Positions 24,205 to 33,932 of a stretch of 64,000 bases of DNA are shown here, piece after piece. Made by a program: the position numbers and the translations under genes. Origin of the DNA: an uncultured Collinsella sp. GTDB lineage: Bacteria; Actinomycetota; Coriobacteriia; Coriobacteriales; Coriobacteriaceae. The stretch is taken from positions 1-64,000 of the forward strand of contig UQZL01000005.1 of the NCBI GenBank assembly GCA_900545605.1, in the 5' to 3' direction. The number at the start of each line of letters is the position of its first letter. Within the stretch, counting starts at the first letter, position 1. The notes under the pieces are model-generated. The model did no database searches, was not told the DNA's origin, and was given only the letters and a program-made list of their open reading frames with translations.

Positions 24205-25221
24205 ATGATGAAGCCCATGACGAAGAAGCTGCTGTTAGGAATTCCCACCGTGACGCTTTCGGCCGTGCTGGCTTGCACGCTTACCGGTTGCGGCGGAAAT
24301 GCGCCGAGTGGCTCGGCTGGCAGCTCGGGCGGCGGCAGTGCTCCCGTAGAGAAGAAGGCCTATGAGTCGCAGACGGTCGAGGTAGCTGGTATAACCTATG
24401 AGTCGGTAGCCCACGGTACGTTCTATCGCGGCGACGCTAAGCTGCAGGACGGCTTTTATCTGCACGTCAAGATCACCAACAACAATGCAAAGAACAGGAC
24501 GTTTAGCTCCTTTAACGTGCATGCTGCCCAGGGCGATCTTGAGGCAGGCGACCCGTTGTTTACTTCCGGCAAGGCGGCCGTGCTCGATTACGTTGCAAGC
24601 GAGGCTCCCGATGAGCTCCACGAGGGCATCGATCTTTCCGAGAGGTCAGATATCGGTCCGGGCGAGACTGTTGAGTACGTGTATTTCTGGGCGCCCAAGA
24701 CGGCGTACTACGGGCCCATCACTGTCGAGTTCGTAGATGCTTACGCCCCCGCCAAGAATCATGAGGCCATGCACTTTGACACCACGGGGTGCGAGACCAA
24801 GGAGTTCAAGGCGGCCGGCGGTGTGGCCGATTCTGGTGACGCGGCCAATATGACCGGCATCGATTGCGCATCGTACAGTATCGAGGCCGCCGATGGGTAC
24901 ACGCTGGATTCGTCCAACGAAGAGCACGAAAAGGCAGACTTCTTCCACGACGAGACTGGAGGACGCTTGCACATCAGCATCTTCCCGCGCTCGCCGGAGG
25001 AAGAGGTTGCAAGCCTAGAGCAGGTCTACGAAGGCAAGGAGACAACAACCGACCAGGTCGAGTACAACGGCATAACGTGGCTGCGCTTTACCGGTCCCGA
25101 CAACGGCCATACGCTGTTTGCGACGGCTCCCGCAACAGGTGAAACCGTCCGCGTGTCGATTGGCTGGAAGATCGATTGGGACGCCGCCGTGCCCATGATG
25201 GAGGCGCTAAAGCTCAAGTAG
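24205..25221 (+). CDS. Secreted lipoprotein of unknown function
   Basis: A 338-residue lipoprotein: a basic start (MMKPMTKKLLLGIP), hydrophobic segment and lipobox LTGC with Cys29, then a Gly/Ser linker. The first folded part (about 50-190) has an immunoglobulin-like look (YLHVKITNNNAKNRTFSSFN, then GETVEYVYFW), like DUF4352-type domains. The second part is a separate alpha/beta domain (DFFHDETGGRLHISIFPRSP). The ATG at 24205 is used because AAGGAG lies about nine bases before it. It is monocistronic, with a strong terminator after it. Confidence 0.8.
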   Translation: MMKPMTKKLLLGIPTVTLSAVLACTLTGCGGNAPSGSAGSSGGGSAPVEKKAYESQTVEVAGITYESVAHGTFYRGDAKLQDGFYLHVKITNNNAKNRTFSSFNVHAAQGDLEAGDPLFTSGKAAVLDYVASEAPDELHEGIDLSERSDIGPGETVEYVYFWAPKTAYYGPITVEFVDAYAPAKNHEAMHFDTTGCETKEFKAAGGVADSGDAANMTGIDCASYSIEAADGYTLDSSNEEHEKADFFHDETGGRLHISIFPRSPEEEVASLEQVYEGKETTTDQVEYNGITWLRFTGPDNGHTLFATAPATGETVRVSIGWKIDWDAAVPMMEALKLK

Positions 25222-25249
25222 CGCTGTGATTCCCATGTCAGGCGACTCA

Positions 25250-25285
25250 GGGCTGGCTCCGAGTTATCGGGGCCAGCCCTTTTTT
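25250..25285 (+). terminator. Rho-independent terminator
   Basis: GGGCTGGC (25250-25257) pairs with GCCAGCCC (25272-25279), followed by TTTTTT. It ends the lipoprotein transcript and faces the convergent surface-protein gene. Confidence 0.8.
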
Positions 25286-25333
25286 GATGTTCGATGAGCC
25301 GAGTCGGCGTCTCTCGCAAAGGTAATTTAGGAG

Positions 25334-28300
25334 CTAGCGAGGCCTATCCGAATTGATCTCATCGGCGGTGTCGTTTTCGAGCGCCGTGCGGCGGGCGCTG
25401 TAGGCGACAAGGCCGGCGCCAGCTGCGGCGAGTGCTGCAGCGGCTGCCATGAGGGGAGCGTTGACATCGCTCGTGCCCGCAAGCACGCCCGCTTTTCCGG
25501 AATGCTTGTTATTGCCGTGATCCTTGCCGCTGCTAGAGCCACTGCCGCCACCGGAGCTGCTTCCGCCGGAGCCGCCACCCTTGTCAGTACCGCCGCCACT
25601 CGAGTCGCCACCGCCGTCCGCCGTCATCGGTGCATCGTGAAGCCCCGTCGTATCCGCGCTGTCGCATACGCCGACCTGAACTTCTGAGCGTTCGCATGCC
25701 GCGTCGGGCACATGAAGCTCGTGCAGTACGGCACCCAGCGCCGAGTTTGCGCCCGGTCGAATTTCCTCGAGCGCTACGGGATCGAGTGCCACCAGATTAC
25801 GCGCCTTCGCATACAGCGTTACGCGTTTGCCCACTTCGTCGCTCCAACTTTCGGGGATGGCGAAGCTCATGCGGAACTGTGCCGTGCAACCCGGTGCCAG
25901 CACGGCGTTGCCGTTGTCGGCTACCAGCGGGTGCGTTGCAAAACGTGCGCCCAGCGTCTCGAGCGCGTACTTCACATGTGCCATGTCGTTGGCCGAAGCG
26001 TCCTCGGCAAGCTCTGGATCGTAGATCGAAGCCATGCGTGCGTTCATTCCGAATCCGATGGATGCGCTGGAGAACGGCTGGCTGGAGCCCTCTCGGTATA
26101 GATCGATCGTGCCGGCGGTCAGCAAGGTGTTGCCGTCGTTTCGCACCGTGACCATGAAGGATTCGCCTGCCGCTCCGGGCACCACCGCGCCCGAGGTGGC
26201 TACCGCGCCCGTCGGCGTCGCGCATGCCACCAGAGGCACTTCGATACCGTGTAGCTCTGCCTCGCTCTTCTCTGCACTCACAATGTGCGTGGCGAGCGCG
26301 GAGAGCATGCCTCCCGACGTTAAAAATGTCGTTATCTGATCGACGGGATGGTCTAGCTCGCACATCACGAACGGCTCCGTAAACAGATCGCCTGCCAAGG
26401 TGCTGGCGAAGATGCGGAAGTGCTTGCCCATCACTGCTGCCGGGTTGCCTTCTTCGTCGTAGGTTTGTCCCACCTTGCCATCGGTGTTCTCTACATAGAG
26501 CACGCACCTGCCGTTGTTGCTTACGCTAAACGATGCTGGGCCACAGCCTGCGGCACCCACGGGCTGCGTTGCAAATGCCGATGCGCCTCGCGTCCAAGTA
26601 ATATGCTGCAGTTGCTCGTTGACGGTTGCCAAAAAGCCCGAATGTTGTGGCCACGGCACCGCGTGGGGTACTGTGGCATCTGGCGACATAACGCCCCAGC
26701 CCGCAATGGACTGGCCGATCACGGCGTACGATGCGCAGCCACAACCGCCTGCAGTCTCGTATGCAACGGGCACCACCATTTTGCCGTTGATATTCTCGGG
26801 CGCGCCCAGCTCGATGCTCGACGGTGCCTGCGGAAAGCGGAGAACTTGGCGGAACGTGAGGCTGTCGCCCAAATCATCCGACCACAGGGCAAAGCACTCC
26901 AGCGCAACCTCGGCCTCGCTGCCGAGCGCCTTCTCTGCGGTGGCTCCGTGGCGGTGGAGGTAGGCGCCCGACAGACGTCCGTCGACAAGTGTCTTGCCCA
27001 CCGTGATGCGTGGGCACTGCAGGCAATGGTAGCCATCCTCCTGAAGGCGGCCGCGCGAGATGCTGCGCCACGACGTGTGCGATATCACGCGAACTCCGTC
27101 GTTGCTTATGCGCAGGCGCACAACGGACAGTATGCCGGATGTGCTCGCCGTATCGAAAAGGGTGTTGTCGCCGGCGGGGCGCTCGCCCGAGACCAGCAGC
27201 ACGTAGGCGTCCTGGTTTCCTCTTCCGTCTGTATATTCCACCACGTCGAAGTCGTAATCGAATATGCCGTTGCGCTCCACATCGCCCTCGCCAAACCCAA
27301 GGGGAAAGTCCACGGGCGTGGGAGCGGACCACGTGCCGTTTGCCTTTGTGTGCACCACCAGGCGCGAGCGACCATTGTCGCCGTAGCGCACCGAGGCGAT
27401 ACGGAACAGGCATTCTACGCCGGCAATCCTTGCCAGCTTCATGTGAGCTTCGCTGAGCACGCCAGCAAACAGCACGTTGTCGCTCGAGGGTTTGATGCCG
27501 CCACGCTCGTCCTCCGACACGCCGGCAGAATTGGCGTTCGGGTCAGCAACGGCGTTCGTCGTCTGGCCGATATAGGCGTACTCGTACATCGGCGCGGCGT
27601 TTTCGTCGTTTTCCATCAGTGCATGGACGAAATGTTCGACCTGTCCCGTGTCGTCGCTCTCTGCATCCGCCTCGAGCTCAATACGCGTGACCGCTTGATT
27701 CCAATCGCGTACGACAGAAGCGACGTTTACGGCAGTGGCCTTAACCTCGGCGCGTGCGAGCAGCTCGGCGTTGGTGACGATGGTGGCCGATGCGATAAAT
27801 TGCGGCACGCCGCCCGCCTCGGCGTTGCCGGCTGAGCCGAAGCAGGCATCTAGTGTATAGGGCGTATCTCCACCCAATGCGAGCTCAGAGCGCTGGAGTG
27901 CATACTGGTCGCCGTTGTTCACCGACATATTCCACGAATCGAGGAGTGTGGGCCACGACCCCGACCAAGCCTTGGTGGTCCACTTGAACATCACGAACTG
28001 GAGTATCACATCGACATCGACGTCTGCACCTACGCGCAGTCGCGGAAGCTGGTGTCCATCTGCCTTCTCGTACCCAATGAACAGCGTGAGGGATGCGGCG
28101 CCGCGCACGGCGGACGAAGCGACGCCTGCAACGCCGGCGCCAAAGGTGACGGCAAGCCCGATCTGGATGGTGAACGAGCCCGACGTGTTTGAATAGTCGA
28201 GCGAAATGTTTTTGAAAAACGCCGCGCCGCTGCCGTGCGTGTGGGCACCCACGGCGAGCGCCAGCTTCGCCAGCACCCAGGGGTTGACGTTTAGGAAAAA

Positions 28301-29719
28301 CGGCACCGGTCCTAGGGTAAACTGCTCGGTCCAATTGAGGTCGGTTCTTACCTGGAAGAGGGCCTTAATATTGCCGTATGCGGGGTCGTTGTTGTTACCC
28401 CAGGTTTTGCCCACCCAATCGTAGGCGAGCGAGCCGTACAGCTGTGTGGCGATATCCATCGTGAACAGCGGCGTGCAATGGTGGCGAAGGAGCTTGGTGT
28501 TTCTTGGATCGGTGCCCGAACCGGCACTCATACTTTTGTACTGATTCCACTTCCCCTCCATCTCGTCGAGGTAGCGGTTTGCCTGCTTGGCGCCCGACTC
28601 ACGCGGCGATTTCTTCCAGTATTCCGGATCAGGGTTGCCCGAATCGTTCATATAGCTGGCTGGTTTGTATCCTCCGCCAAACAGCACGTATCCAGCAAAC
28701 GAGAAATCGAAGAGAATCGGAAATGTGGGCATCCAACACGTGAACTTATTGCCGCCGATGCCGGGAAACGCTGCGGGGAAATCAAACGGAGTGATCTCTT
28801 GGTCCATAGTGGTGGGGACGATAGTGGTCGATCCGGATTCCGCCTTTGCCGCCGGCGCGGTAACAACGGCCATGGGGGAGGAGAGCGTGTAGGTTTTGCC
28901 TTGGTAGTCGAGGACAAAGCGCAGCTTGCATCCTTCTTCCAGAAGGCTCGACGCTGCATCGAGGAACTTGTCTTTGAGCGTGAACGTCGCCAGATTATCC
29001 GCACCCGTTGCACTGGCCTTGACTTGGCCAATCTGCGTGACGGTTTCGGGTGAGCTGCCCGCAGCGGGCATCACTTTATTGATATGCAACGTTGCCTGCC
29101 CGCCCTGCGGCAGATGAGCCTGCACGGTAAAAGCGTGCGTGTCGGGCTGGTCGTTTGCTGCTTCGTCCGCTGGCATTGCCATGAACGTGGCTTCAGCGTA
29201 CTGGATGTCCCATTCGTCGAATGTGAGCTGGCGAAAGTACGGCTCGCCGTCGGAAAGCGGACGCGTGGGCGCGGTTATGGCGGTGCCGCCCTGGATACGC
29301 GCAAGGGGAATCTCGACATCACGGTAGCCCGCCATGCTAATGAAAATGCCGCCGTTAAAGTCGTACGCGTCGAGAAGCGTTGCCTCGTCCACGTAGCCTT
29401 CCGAAAGCGGCGCGACCTCAAAGATGGCCGTGCCTTCGTTATCGGTCGTGGCGGAGAGCTGCTTGCCTGCAGCATAGCGCGATGTGAGCGTGACCTGGGC
29501 ACCCGTGATGGGCGTATTCTTGTTGGCGACGTCGACCACGACCACACCGAACATGGTGCGCGAGAGAACGAGCACCCTGAAGGGGTCTTTTTCGTCGGCA
29601 TAGGCTTCGGTGGGCGCGAACGGCAATATGAAGGCGTTTGCGCTTTCCGGCACGCGCGGCAACATAATGCTCGCTAACGAGGACGCTCCGGCAACAAGTA
29701 ACGAACGGCGATCAAGCAT
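25334..29719 (-). CDS. Giant Tat-exported surface protein with C-terminal anchor
   Basis: A 1461-residue exported protein. The N-terminus MLDRRSLLVAGASSLASIML has a twin-arginine signal. Early on, an Ig-like or carboxypeptidase-regulatory-like domain (PITGAQVTLTSRYAAGKQL, then DNEGTAIFEVAPLSEG) is visible; the middle is large, beta-rich and has no catalytic motif I recognise. The C-terminus has a Gly/Ser/Lys linker, LAGTSD, a hydrophobic helix (APLMAAAAALAAAGAGLVAY) and a basic tail (SARR), which resembles a sortase or membrane anchor, though LAGTS is not a standard LPXTG. GGGAG precedes the ATG at 29719; a longer start is not supported. A LuxR-type gene lies directly upstream in the same direction. 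Confidence 0.75.
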   Translation of the reverse strand: MLDRRSLLVAGASSLASIMLPRVPESANAFILPFAPTEAYADEKDPFRVLVLSRTMFGVVVVDVANKNTPITGAQVTLTSRYAAGKQLSATTDNEGTAIFEVAPLSEGYVDEATLLDAYDFNGGIFISMAGYRDVEIPLARIQGGTAITAPTRPLSDGEPYFRQLTFDEWDIQYAEATFMAMPADEAANDQPDTHAFTVQAHLPQGGQATLHINKVMPAAGSSPETVTQIGQVKASATGADNLATFTLKDKFLDAASSLLEEGCKLRFVLDYQGKTYTLSSPMAVVTAPAAKAESGSTTIVPTTMDQEITPFDFPAAFPGIGGNKFTCWMPTFPILFDFSFAGYVLFGGGYKPASYMNDSGNPDPEYWKKSPRESGAKQANRYLDEMEGKWNQYKSMSAGSGTDPRNTKLLRHHCTPLFTMDIATQLYGSLAYDWVGKTWGNNNDPAYGNIKALFQVRTDLNWTEQFTLGPVPFFLNVNPWVLAKLALAVGAHTHGSGAAFFKNISLDYSNTSGSFTIQIGLAVTFGAGVAGVASSAVRGAASLTLFIGYEKADGHQLPRLRVGADVDVDVILQFVMFKWTTKAWSGSWPTLLDSWNMSVNNGDQYALQRSELALGGDTPYTLDACFGSAGNAEAGGVPQFIASATIVTNAELLARAEVKATAVNVASVVRDWNQAVTRIELEADAESDDTGQVEHFVHALMENDENAAPMYEYAYIGQTTNAVADPNANSAGVSEDERGGIKPSSDNVLFAGVLSEAHMKLARIAGVECLFRIASVRYGDNGRSRLVVHTKANGTWSAPTPVDFPLGFGEGDVERNGIFDYDFDVVEYTDGRGNQDAYVLLVSGERPAGDNTLFDTASTSGILSVVRLRISNDGVRVISHTSWRSISRGRLQEDGYHCLQCPRITVGKTLVDGRLSGAYLHRHGATAEKALGSEAEVALECFALWSDDLGDSLTFRQVLRFPQAPSSIELGAPENINGKMVVPVAYETAGGCGCASYAVIGQSIAGWGVMSPDATVPHAVPWPQHSGFLATVNEQLQHITWTRGASAFATQPVGAAGCGPASFSVSNNGRCVLYVENTDGKVGQTYDEEGNPAAVMGKHFRIFASTLAGDLFTEPFVMCELDHPVDQITTFLTSGGMLSALATHIVSAEKSEAELHGIEVPLVACATPTGAVATSGAVVPGAAGESFMVTVRNDGNTLLTAGTIDLYREGSSQPFSSASIGFGMNARMASIYDPELAEDASANDMAHVKYALETLGARFATHPLVADNGNAVLAPGCTAQFRMSFAIPESWSDEVGKRVTLYAKARNLVALDPVALEEIRPGANSALGAVLHELHVPDAACERSEVQVGVCDSADTTGLHDAPMTADGGGDSSGGGTDKGGGSGGSSSGGGSGSSSGKDHGNNKHSGKAGVLAGTSDVNAPLMAAAAALAAAGAGLVAYSARRTALENDTADEINSDRPR

Positions 29720-29875
29720 CTTTGGCTCCCATCCCGCAGGTATCGGTGGAAATAATCCAATTTTGCGAGAAGGCATCCTGTCACGGTAGTGCCGTCCGAG
29801 GGCCAAAATGTCCAATTTGAGCGAGCGAAGCGCCGGGGCTCCGGGGCGCACGTGCCGCGCTAGGCAGTCTGGCCG

Positions 29876-30880
29876 CTAACGCAGCATATGCGCGACCAGT
29901 TCGGTGCGCGTGCCGATGCCAAGCTTTGCATACACGTTGGACAGTCGATTTTTAACGGTACCTGGCGACACGCCCATGTGGCGTGCGATTTCGGCGTTGG
30001 TCCATCCGCGGCAGGCGAGCATGGCCATGGTGAACTCCGTGGTTGTTAAATCGTCGGCAACGTCCTCGCCCGAATCGGGGTTGTGGATGCGCCGCCAGCC
30101 GTAGCTGAATCGATACGTAATCTCGATGATACGTGCGAAATCGTCAGGGTATTGCGATTTTAGGCATGCCTCGATGAGCCCCTGCAAAAGGCCGTGGTGC
30201 TCGCCAATGAGCTCGATAAGGCCATCGGGGCGCGCAATGTCCCAAGCAGCTCCGAAGTGCGTTTTTGCGGCGTCGATGTCCTTGAGGCTCATGCATGCCA
30301 TGGAAGCTGCCAGGTGCAGGAATAGTTCCGAGATGGGATAGCTCCCCTGTTTCATAATCAGGGCGTTTTCCGCCATGCCTAGGCTGCGGCCGTATTCGCC
30401 GCGCAGATACAAGGCGTGCGCCATCACGTAGCTGGCGAACAGGCGCAGGCCTTCGGGCAGATGCGCCGCAAGTGGATAAAACTCTTCGGCAGAATACGGG
30501 GAAGGCAAGTGCAACAGGACGCTCGCGGCCGAGGCGAACAGGATATGCGTGGCGTGGATGGCGGGCGATTCTTTGTCGGCTGGCGTATCGAGGATGCCCG
30601 CAAGGCACCGGCGGGCGTCGGCGATACGGTTGAGCGACAGACTGGCGTATCCGCAGATAAAGCATGCGGAATAGCGCAGCGCGGGATCGGTGGCGTCAAG
30701 ATAGGGGCGCGCCGTCTTGGCAGCGAGGGTGGCCTGTCCGCGAAAGTACAGCGCTTCTGCCGTGGCAATGGTGCGCGAATCGGGGTCGGTAATGCCTGCA
30801 ACCACAGCGTCAATCTGCCCCGGCACAAAGGCAGTGCACATCAACGGCATGGGAATGCGCGGGTAGCCATCGCAGTCCAT
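29876..30880 (-). CDS. LuxR-type regulator with helical N-terminal domain
   Basis: A 334-residue protein whose C-terminus is a GerE/LuxR helix-turn-helix (LTTTEFTMAMLACRGWTNAE, then IARHMGVSPGTVKNRLSNVY). The N-terminal 260 residues are alpha-helical and repeat-like (TPR-like, from patterns such as ALYLRGEYGRSLGMAENALI), not a receiver domain, so it is not a classic response regulator. The ATG at 30880 has GGAG seven bases upstream; a longer reading is unlikely. It is upstream of, and in line with, the giant surface protein gene and probably controls it. Confidence 0.8.
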   Translation of the reverse strand: MDCDGYPRIPMPLMCTAFVPGQIDAVVAGITDPDSRTIATAEALYFRGQATLAAKTARPYLDATDPALRYSACFICGYASLSLNRIADARRCLAGILDTPADKESPAIHATHILFASAASVLLHLPSPYSAEEFYPLAAHLPEGLRLFASYVMAHALYLRGEYGRSLGMAENALIMKQGSYPISELFLHLAASMACMSLKDIDAAKTHFGAAWDIARPDGLIELIGEHHGLLQGLIEACLKSQYPDDFARIIEITYRFSYGWRRIHNPDSGEDVADDLTTTEFTMAMLACRGWTNAEIARHMGVSPGTVKNRLSNVYAKLGIGTRTELVAHMLR

Positions 30881-30960
30881 CTTCCATCTCCCATCAGGTG
30901 GCAACATTAGCAGCAATTGTACCCCTGCTGCTCGGGACCCCTTTCGTTTTACTGTTTGGT

Positions 30961-32100
30961 TTACGCTGCGGTCCGTTTTGGAAGGGTCGCGAGCATGGTG
31001 GCCCCGTTCTCGGAACTTGTTTCGACCTCTACCGTGCCACCGTGAAGTGCTGCAATCTCCCAAACAAGCGCTAGCCCGAGTCCTGCGCCGCCGTATGCCC
31101 TGCTGCGGGATTTATCTAGACGAAAGAACGGCTGGAAGATGCTCTCTCGGTACTGCTTGGGTATTCCCGGGCCCTCATCTTTGACTCGCAGGAGCACGTG
31201 GCTGTCGCTGTCGCTGATGGAGACATTGACAGTCGAGCCGGAGCGACTGTAACGGATGGCGTTTTCGGCCAGGTTGAACAGCAACCGATAGAGGAGCGTG
31301 TCGCTCCCGATTACTAAAGCGTCTCCAGCACAGTTGAGGGCTATGCTCCTATTTTCGGCAAGTGGCGCAAGGTCAGTGAGGACCTCTTCGGACAAGGGAC
31401 CGAGTTCAACATCGTCCTCGCAAGGAACGCTGCGGAGCTCACTCATCTCAAGCAATACCTTGGTCATTCGAGACATGCGCTCGGTTTGTTCTTGTAGCAG
31501 GCCGAGCAGCTCGGCTGTTTCGGGTTGCAAACCGGAGTGCTCGGAGATGAATAGTTCAATCTGTGCTTGCATAAGGGCGAGCGGGGTGCGCAGCTCGTGT
31601 GCGGCGTTGCCGGTAAACTGACGCTGTGCAGAGAATCCTTCGCCAAGACGGGCGATCATGTCGTTGAAAGAGGCGCTGCATCGTTGTAGCTCGGTGGGCA
31701 CATCTTCACTGAGTCTGATTTCGCTTAGGTTGTCAGGCTGCACGCGCTCAACCTGGGCTGCAAAAGCCCGTAGCGGTTTGAGTGCACGGCCGCTCACAAA
31801 GTATGCCAGCGCGCCGCCAAGGAGTGTGACTCCAGCCGTGATGTACCAGGCTGTCGTGCCAAAAGACTCCTGTGCGTCGTTTACGACGATCGTGACCCTG
31901 TCATCGGGGACCGCTTTCGTCGGGTCGAACGCCTGGGGCGAATCTTCGCCGGTTGCGTTAAAGGCCGAGATGTTACTGCCGATGGCATCCATGTAGCGCA
32001 TGCCCGTATAGCCGACCAGGCAGTTCGTCAGCACGCACGCCGCACACGTGAGCAGTGCCGTCATAATCGTTATGCGCCATTGCAGCGAAAGCCTTTTCAT
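30961..32100 (-). CDS. Sensor histidine kinase
   Basis: A 379-residue membrane kinase: helices at about 9-29 and 83-103 enclose a 50-residue extracytoplasmic loop; a HAMP domain follows (about 103-155), then HisKA with His168 (GNAAHELRTPLAL) and an ATPase domain with NLAENAIRYS, KDEGPGIP and GGAGLGLALV. It overlaps the response regulator by four bases (ATGA). The pair is divergent from the CXXC / 4Fe-4S / TlpA operon and may control it. The short sensor loop suggests sensing of envelope or redox state rather than a large ligand. Confidence 0.93.
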   Translation of the reverse strand: MKRLSLQWRITIMTALLTCAACVLTNCLVGYTGMRYMDAIGSNISAFNATGEDSPQAFDPTKAVPDDRVTIVVNDAQESFGTTAWYITAGVTLLGGALAYFVSGRALKPLRAFAAQVERVQPDNLSEIRLSEDVPTELQRCSASFNDMIARLGEGFSAQRQFTGNAAHELRTPLALMQAQIELFISEHSGLQPETAELLGLLQEQTERMSRMTKVLLEMSELRSVPCEDDVELGPLSEEVLTDLAPLAENRSIALNCAGDALVIGSDTLLYRLLFNLAENAIRYSRSGSTVNVSISDSDSHVLLRVKDEGPGIPKQYRESIFQPFFRLDKSRSRAYGGAGLGLALVWEIAALHGGTVEVETSSENGATMLATLPKRTAA

Positions 32101-32771
32101 TCGCTATCCTCCATAACGTAGCCCTCTCCAATCCGATTGCGAATCGGGTCGTATCCCAAAGCGATGCGTAGCTTTTTGCGGAGTGACGAGATATGAACGC
32201 GGGTTGCGTTGCTAAAGCTGTTTACGCTGCTATCCCAAACGTGCTCGATAAGCTCCTCTTGACTTACCGGACGCCCCTGATTAAGCATCAGGTATTCCAA
32301 GATTCCCGTTTCCTTGCGCGTAAGAGATAAAGCCTCGCTGTCCACGGAAGCGATGCGCGCCTTGGTGTCAAAGCTGAGCTTTCCGCAGGTTAAAACTACG
32401 TCGCTTTGTGTAAAGCGTCTTAGGGTAAGGCTGCGAATCCTTGCCGCAAGCTCGTCCAGATGAAACGGCTTGGTGAGGTAATCGTTGGCGCCGGCATCGA
32501 GTCCGGCGACTTTGTCGGATACTTCGCCACGTGCGGACAGAATCAGTACCTTAGTCTCGCAGTCAGTTTTCCTAAGTTCCCTGAGTACGGTCATGCCGTC
32601 GATACGGGGAAGGTTGAGGTCGAGTACCACGAGGTCGAAGGCCTCAACGTCCAGTAGGTCGAGCGCCTCCTGTCCGTCGTGACAGCAGTCGACACTGTAC
32701 GCCAAGTTCCGCAAGCTGCGCGCGATTGCGTCGCACAGCGCCCGCTCGTCCTCGACGATCAAAATACGCAT
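32097..32771 (-). CDS. OmpR-family response regulator
   Basis: A 224-residue response regulator: receiver domain with phospho-acceptor Asp51 (DLVVLDLNLPRIDGM) and Lys near 100 (DYLTKPFH), then a winged-helix trans-reg-C domain (LSLTRKETGILEYLMLNQG, then RVHISSLRKKLRIALGYDPI). AAGGAGA lies six bases before the ATG at 32771; an earlier start is less likely. It is the first gene of the kinase operon and divergent from the redox operon. Confidence 0.93.
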   Translation of the reverse strand: MRILIVEDERALCDAIARSLRNLAYSVDCCHDGQEALDLLDVEAFDLVVLDLNLPRIDGMTVLRELRKTDCETKVLILSARGEVSDKVAGLDAGANDYLTKPFHLDELAARIRSLTLRRFTQSDVVLTCGKLSFDTKARIASVDSEALSLTRKETGILEYLMLNQGRPVSQEELIEHVWDSSVNSFSNATRVHISSLRKKLRIALGYDPIRNRIGEGYVMEDSE

Positions 32772-32858
32772 AACAGTCTCCTTGCACATTTCAAATCGCG
32801 CTTAACACGGATTTTATAGTCGATATGGTCCAATGGTCGCGTAACGAAAGGAGTGGTC

Positions 32859-33008
32859 GTGTTGTTCAAAGCGGTAAAACCCGTGGTACAGGTCGTTTTG
32901 TTGATCGTCGGAATTGCCATGGTGTGCTTTGGCGTTATGCGTGGCGAGGCAGATGCCGTGCTGGCCAAAGCGATTAGGCTGTGCTTGGAGTGTATCGGAA
33001 TTGGATAA
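32859..33008 (+). CDS. CD1871A-type CXXC small membrane protein
   Basis: A 49-residue protein starting at GTG 32859 (AAAGGAG five bases before). It has one hydrophobic helix (VVQVVLLIVGIAMVCFGVM), the family turn RGEADAVLAKAI, and ends in RLCLECIGIG with a CXXC pair (Cys42, Cys45). This matches the CD1871A family of small CXXC proteins found next to 4Fe-4S membrane proteins in anaerobes. It is the first gene of the redox operon, and its TAA overlaps the TTG start of the next gene. Confidence 0.75.
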   Translation: MLFKAVKPVVQVVLLIVGIAMVCFGVMRGEADAVLAKAIRLCLECIGIG

Positions 33009-33903
33009 AAGAGAAAACACTGCGTCGCATGTTTTGGCTCGATTTCGCGGATTCATTCAGGCGGCGGCGACGCTCGTCACCAACATTCACCTGCCAAACT
33101 TTGCCAAAGGCGGCATCTATCAGGGCGCGGGAAAAACAGTCTGCGTACCTGGACTTAATTGCTATTCGTGCCCCGCGGCATCGGGTGCGTGCCCCATCGG
33201 GTCGTTCCAGTCGGTGGTGGGTTCATCCAAGTTCAACTTTTCTTACTACGTCACCGGTACGCTCATTTTGCTCGGCGTGCTGCTGGGACGCTTTGTATGC
33301 GGCTTTCTATGCCCGTTTGGCTGGCTGCAGGAGCTGCTTCATAAGATTCCCGGCAAAAAGTTCTCCACGAAAAAGCTCAAGCCGCTCACGTACATCAAGT
33401 ACGTCGTGCTGCTGTTTGCCGTGGTGCTGCTGCCCGTCTTGGTGGTTAACGACGTGGGCATGGGCGACCCGTTCTTTTGTAAGTACATCTGTCCCCAGGG
33501 CGTGCTCGAGGGTGCCATTCCGCTGGCCATCGCCAACGCCGGCATTCGATCTGCGCTGGGGCAGCTCTTTACTTGGAAACTTGTCGTTCTCATTGCCGTG
33601 GTAGTGCTGAGCGTTTTGTTCTATCGCCCCTTCTGCAAATGGATTTGCCCGCTCGGCGCATTCTATGCGCTCATGAATAAGGTGTCCTTGTTGGGGATTC
33701 AGGTCGACGCGTGCAAATGCGTCTCGTGCGGCAAGTGTTCAAGGGTTTGTCAGATGGACGTTGATGTGGTCCGCGCGCCCAATCATGCCGAATGTATCCG
33801 GTGCGGAAAGTGCATCGGGGCCTGCCCCGTCGATGCCATCAGCTATCGCTATGGCCTGGATGTGTCGACGGAAAAGCTTCCCTTGACTGCCGATAAAAAG
33901 TAA
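33001..33903 (+). CDS. Polytopic 4Fe-4S membrane protein (NapH/CcoG-like)
   Basis: About 300 residues with four to five membrane helices and repeated cysteine motifs: NCYSCPAASGACPIG early on, FVCGFLCPFGW, FFCKYICPQG and FCKWICPLGAF at helix ends, then two 4Fe-4S ferredoxin motifs (CVSCGKCSRVCQMDVDVV and CIRCGKCIGACPVDAIS). Such proteins move electrons from a membrane or cytoplasmic donor to the outside. No ATG fits; TTG at 33001, with GGAG ten bases upstream and overlapping the stop of the CXXC gene, is favoured. A TlpA lipoprotein follows, the probable acceptor. Confidence 0.8.
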   Translation: MDKRENTASHVLARFRGFIQAAATLVTNIHLPNFAKGGIYQGAGKTVCVPGLNCYSCPAASGACPIGSFQSVVGSSKFNFSYYVTGTLILLGVLLGRFVCGFLCPFGWLQELLHKIPGKKFSTKKLKPLTYIKYVVLLFAVVLLPVLVVNDVGMGDPFFCKYICPQGVLEGAIPLAIANAGIRSALGQLFTWKLVVLIAVVVLSVLFYRPFCKWICPLGAFYALMNKVSLLGIQVDACKCVSCGKCSRVCQMDVDVVRAPNHAECIRCGKCIGACPVDAISYRYGLDVSTEKLPLTADKK

Positions 33904-33932
33904 ACAAGCTTCGACAAAACGGAGGAATGACT

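Noticed and set aside
26420..27835. 471-codon plus-strand reading frame
   Set aside because: It is antisense to the large surface protein and has no ribosome binding site or domain.
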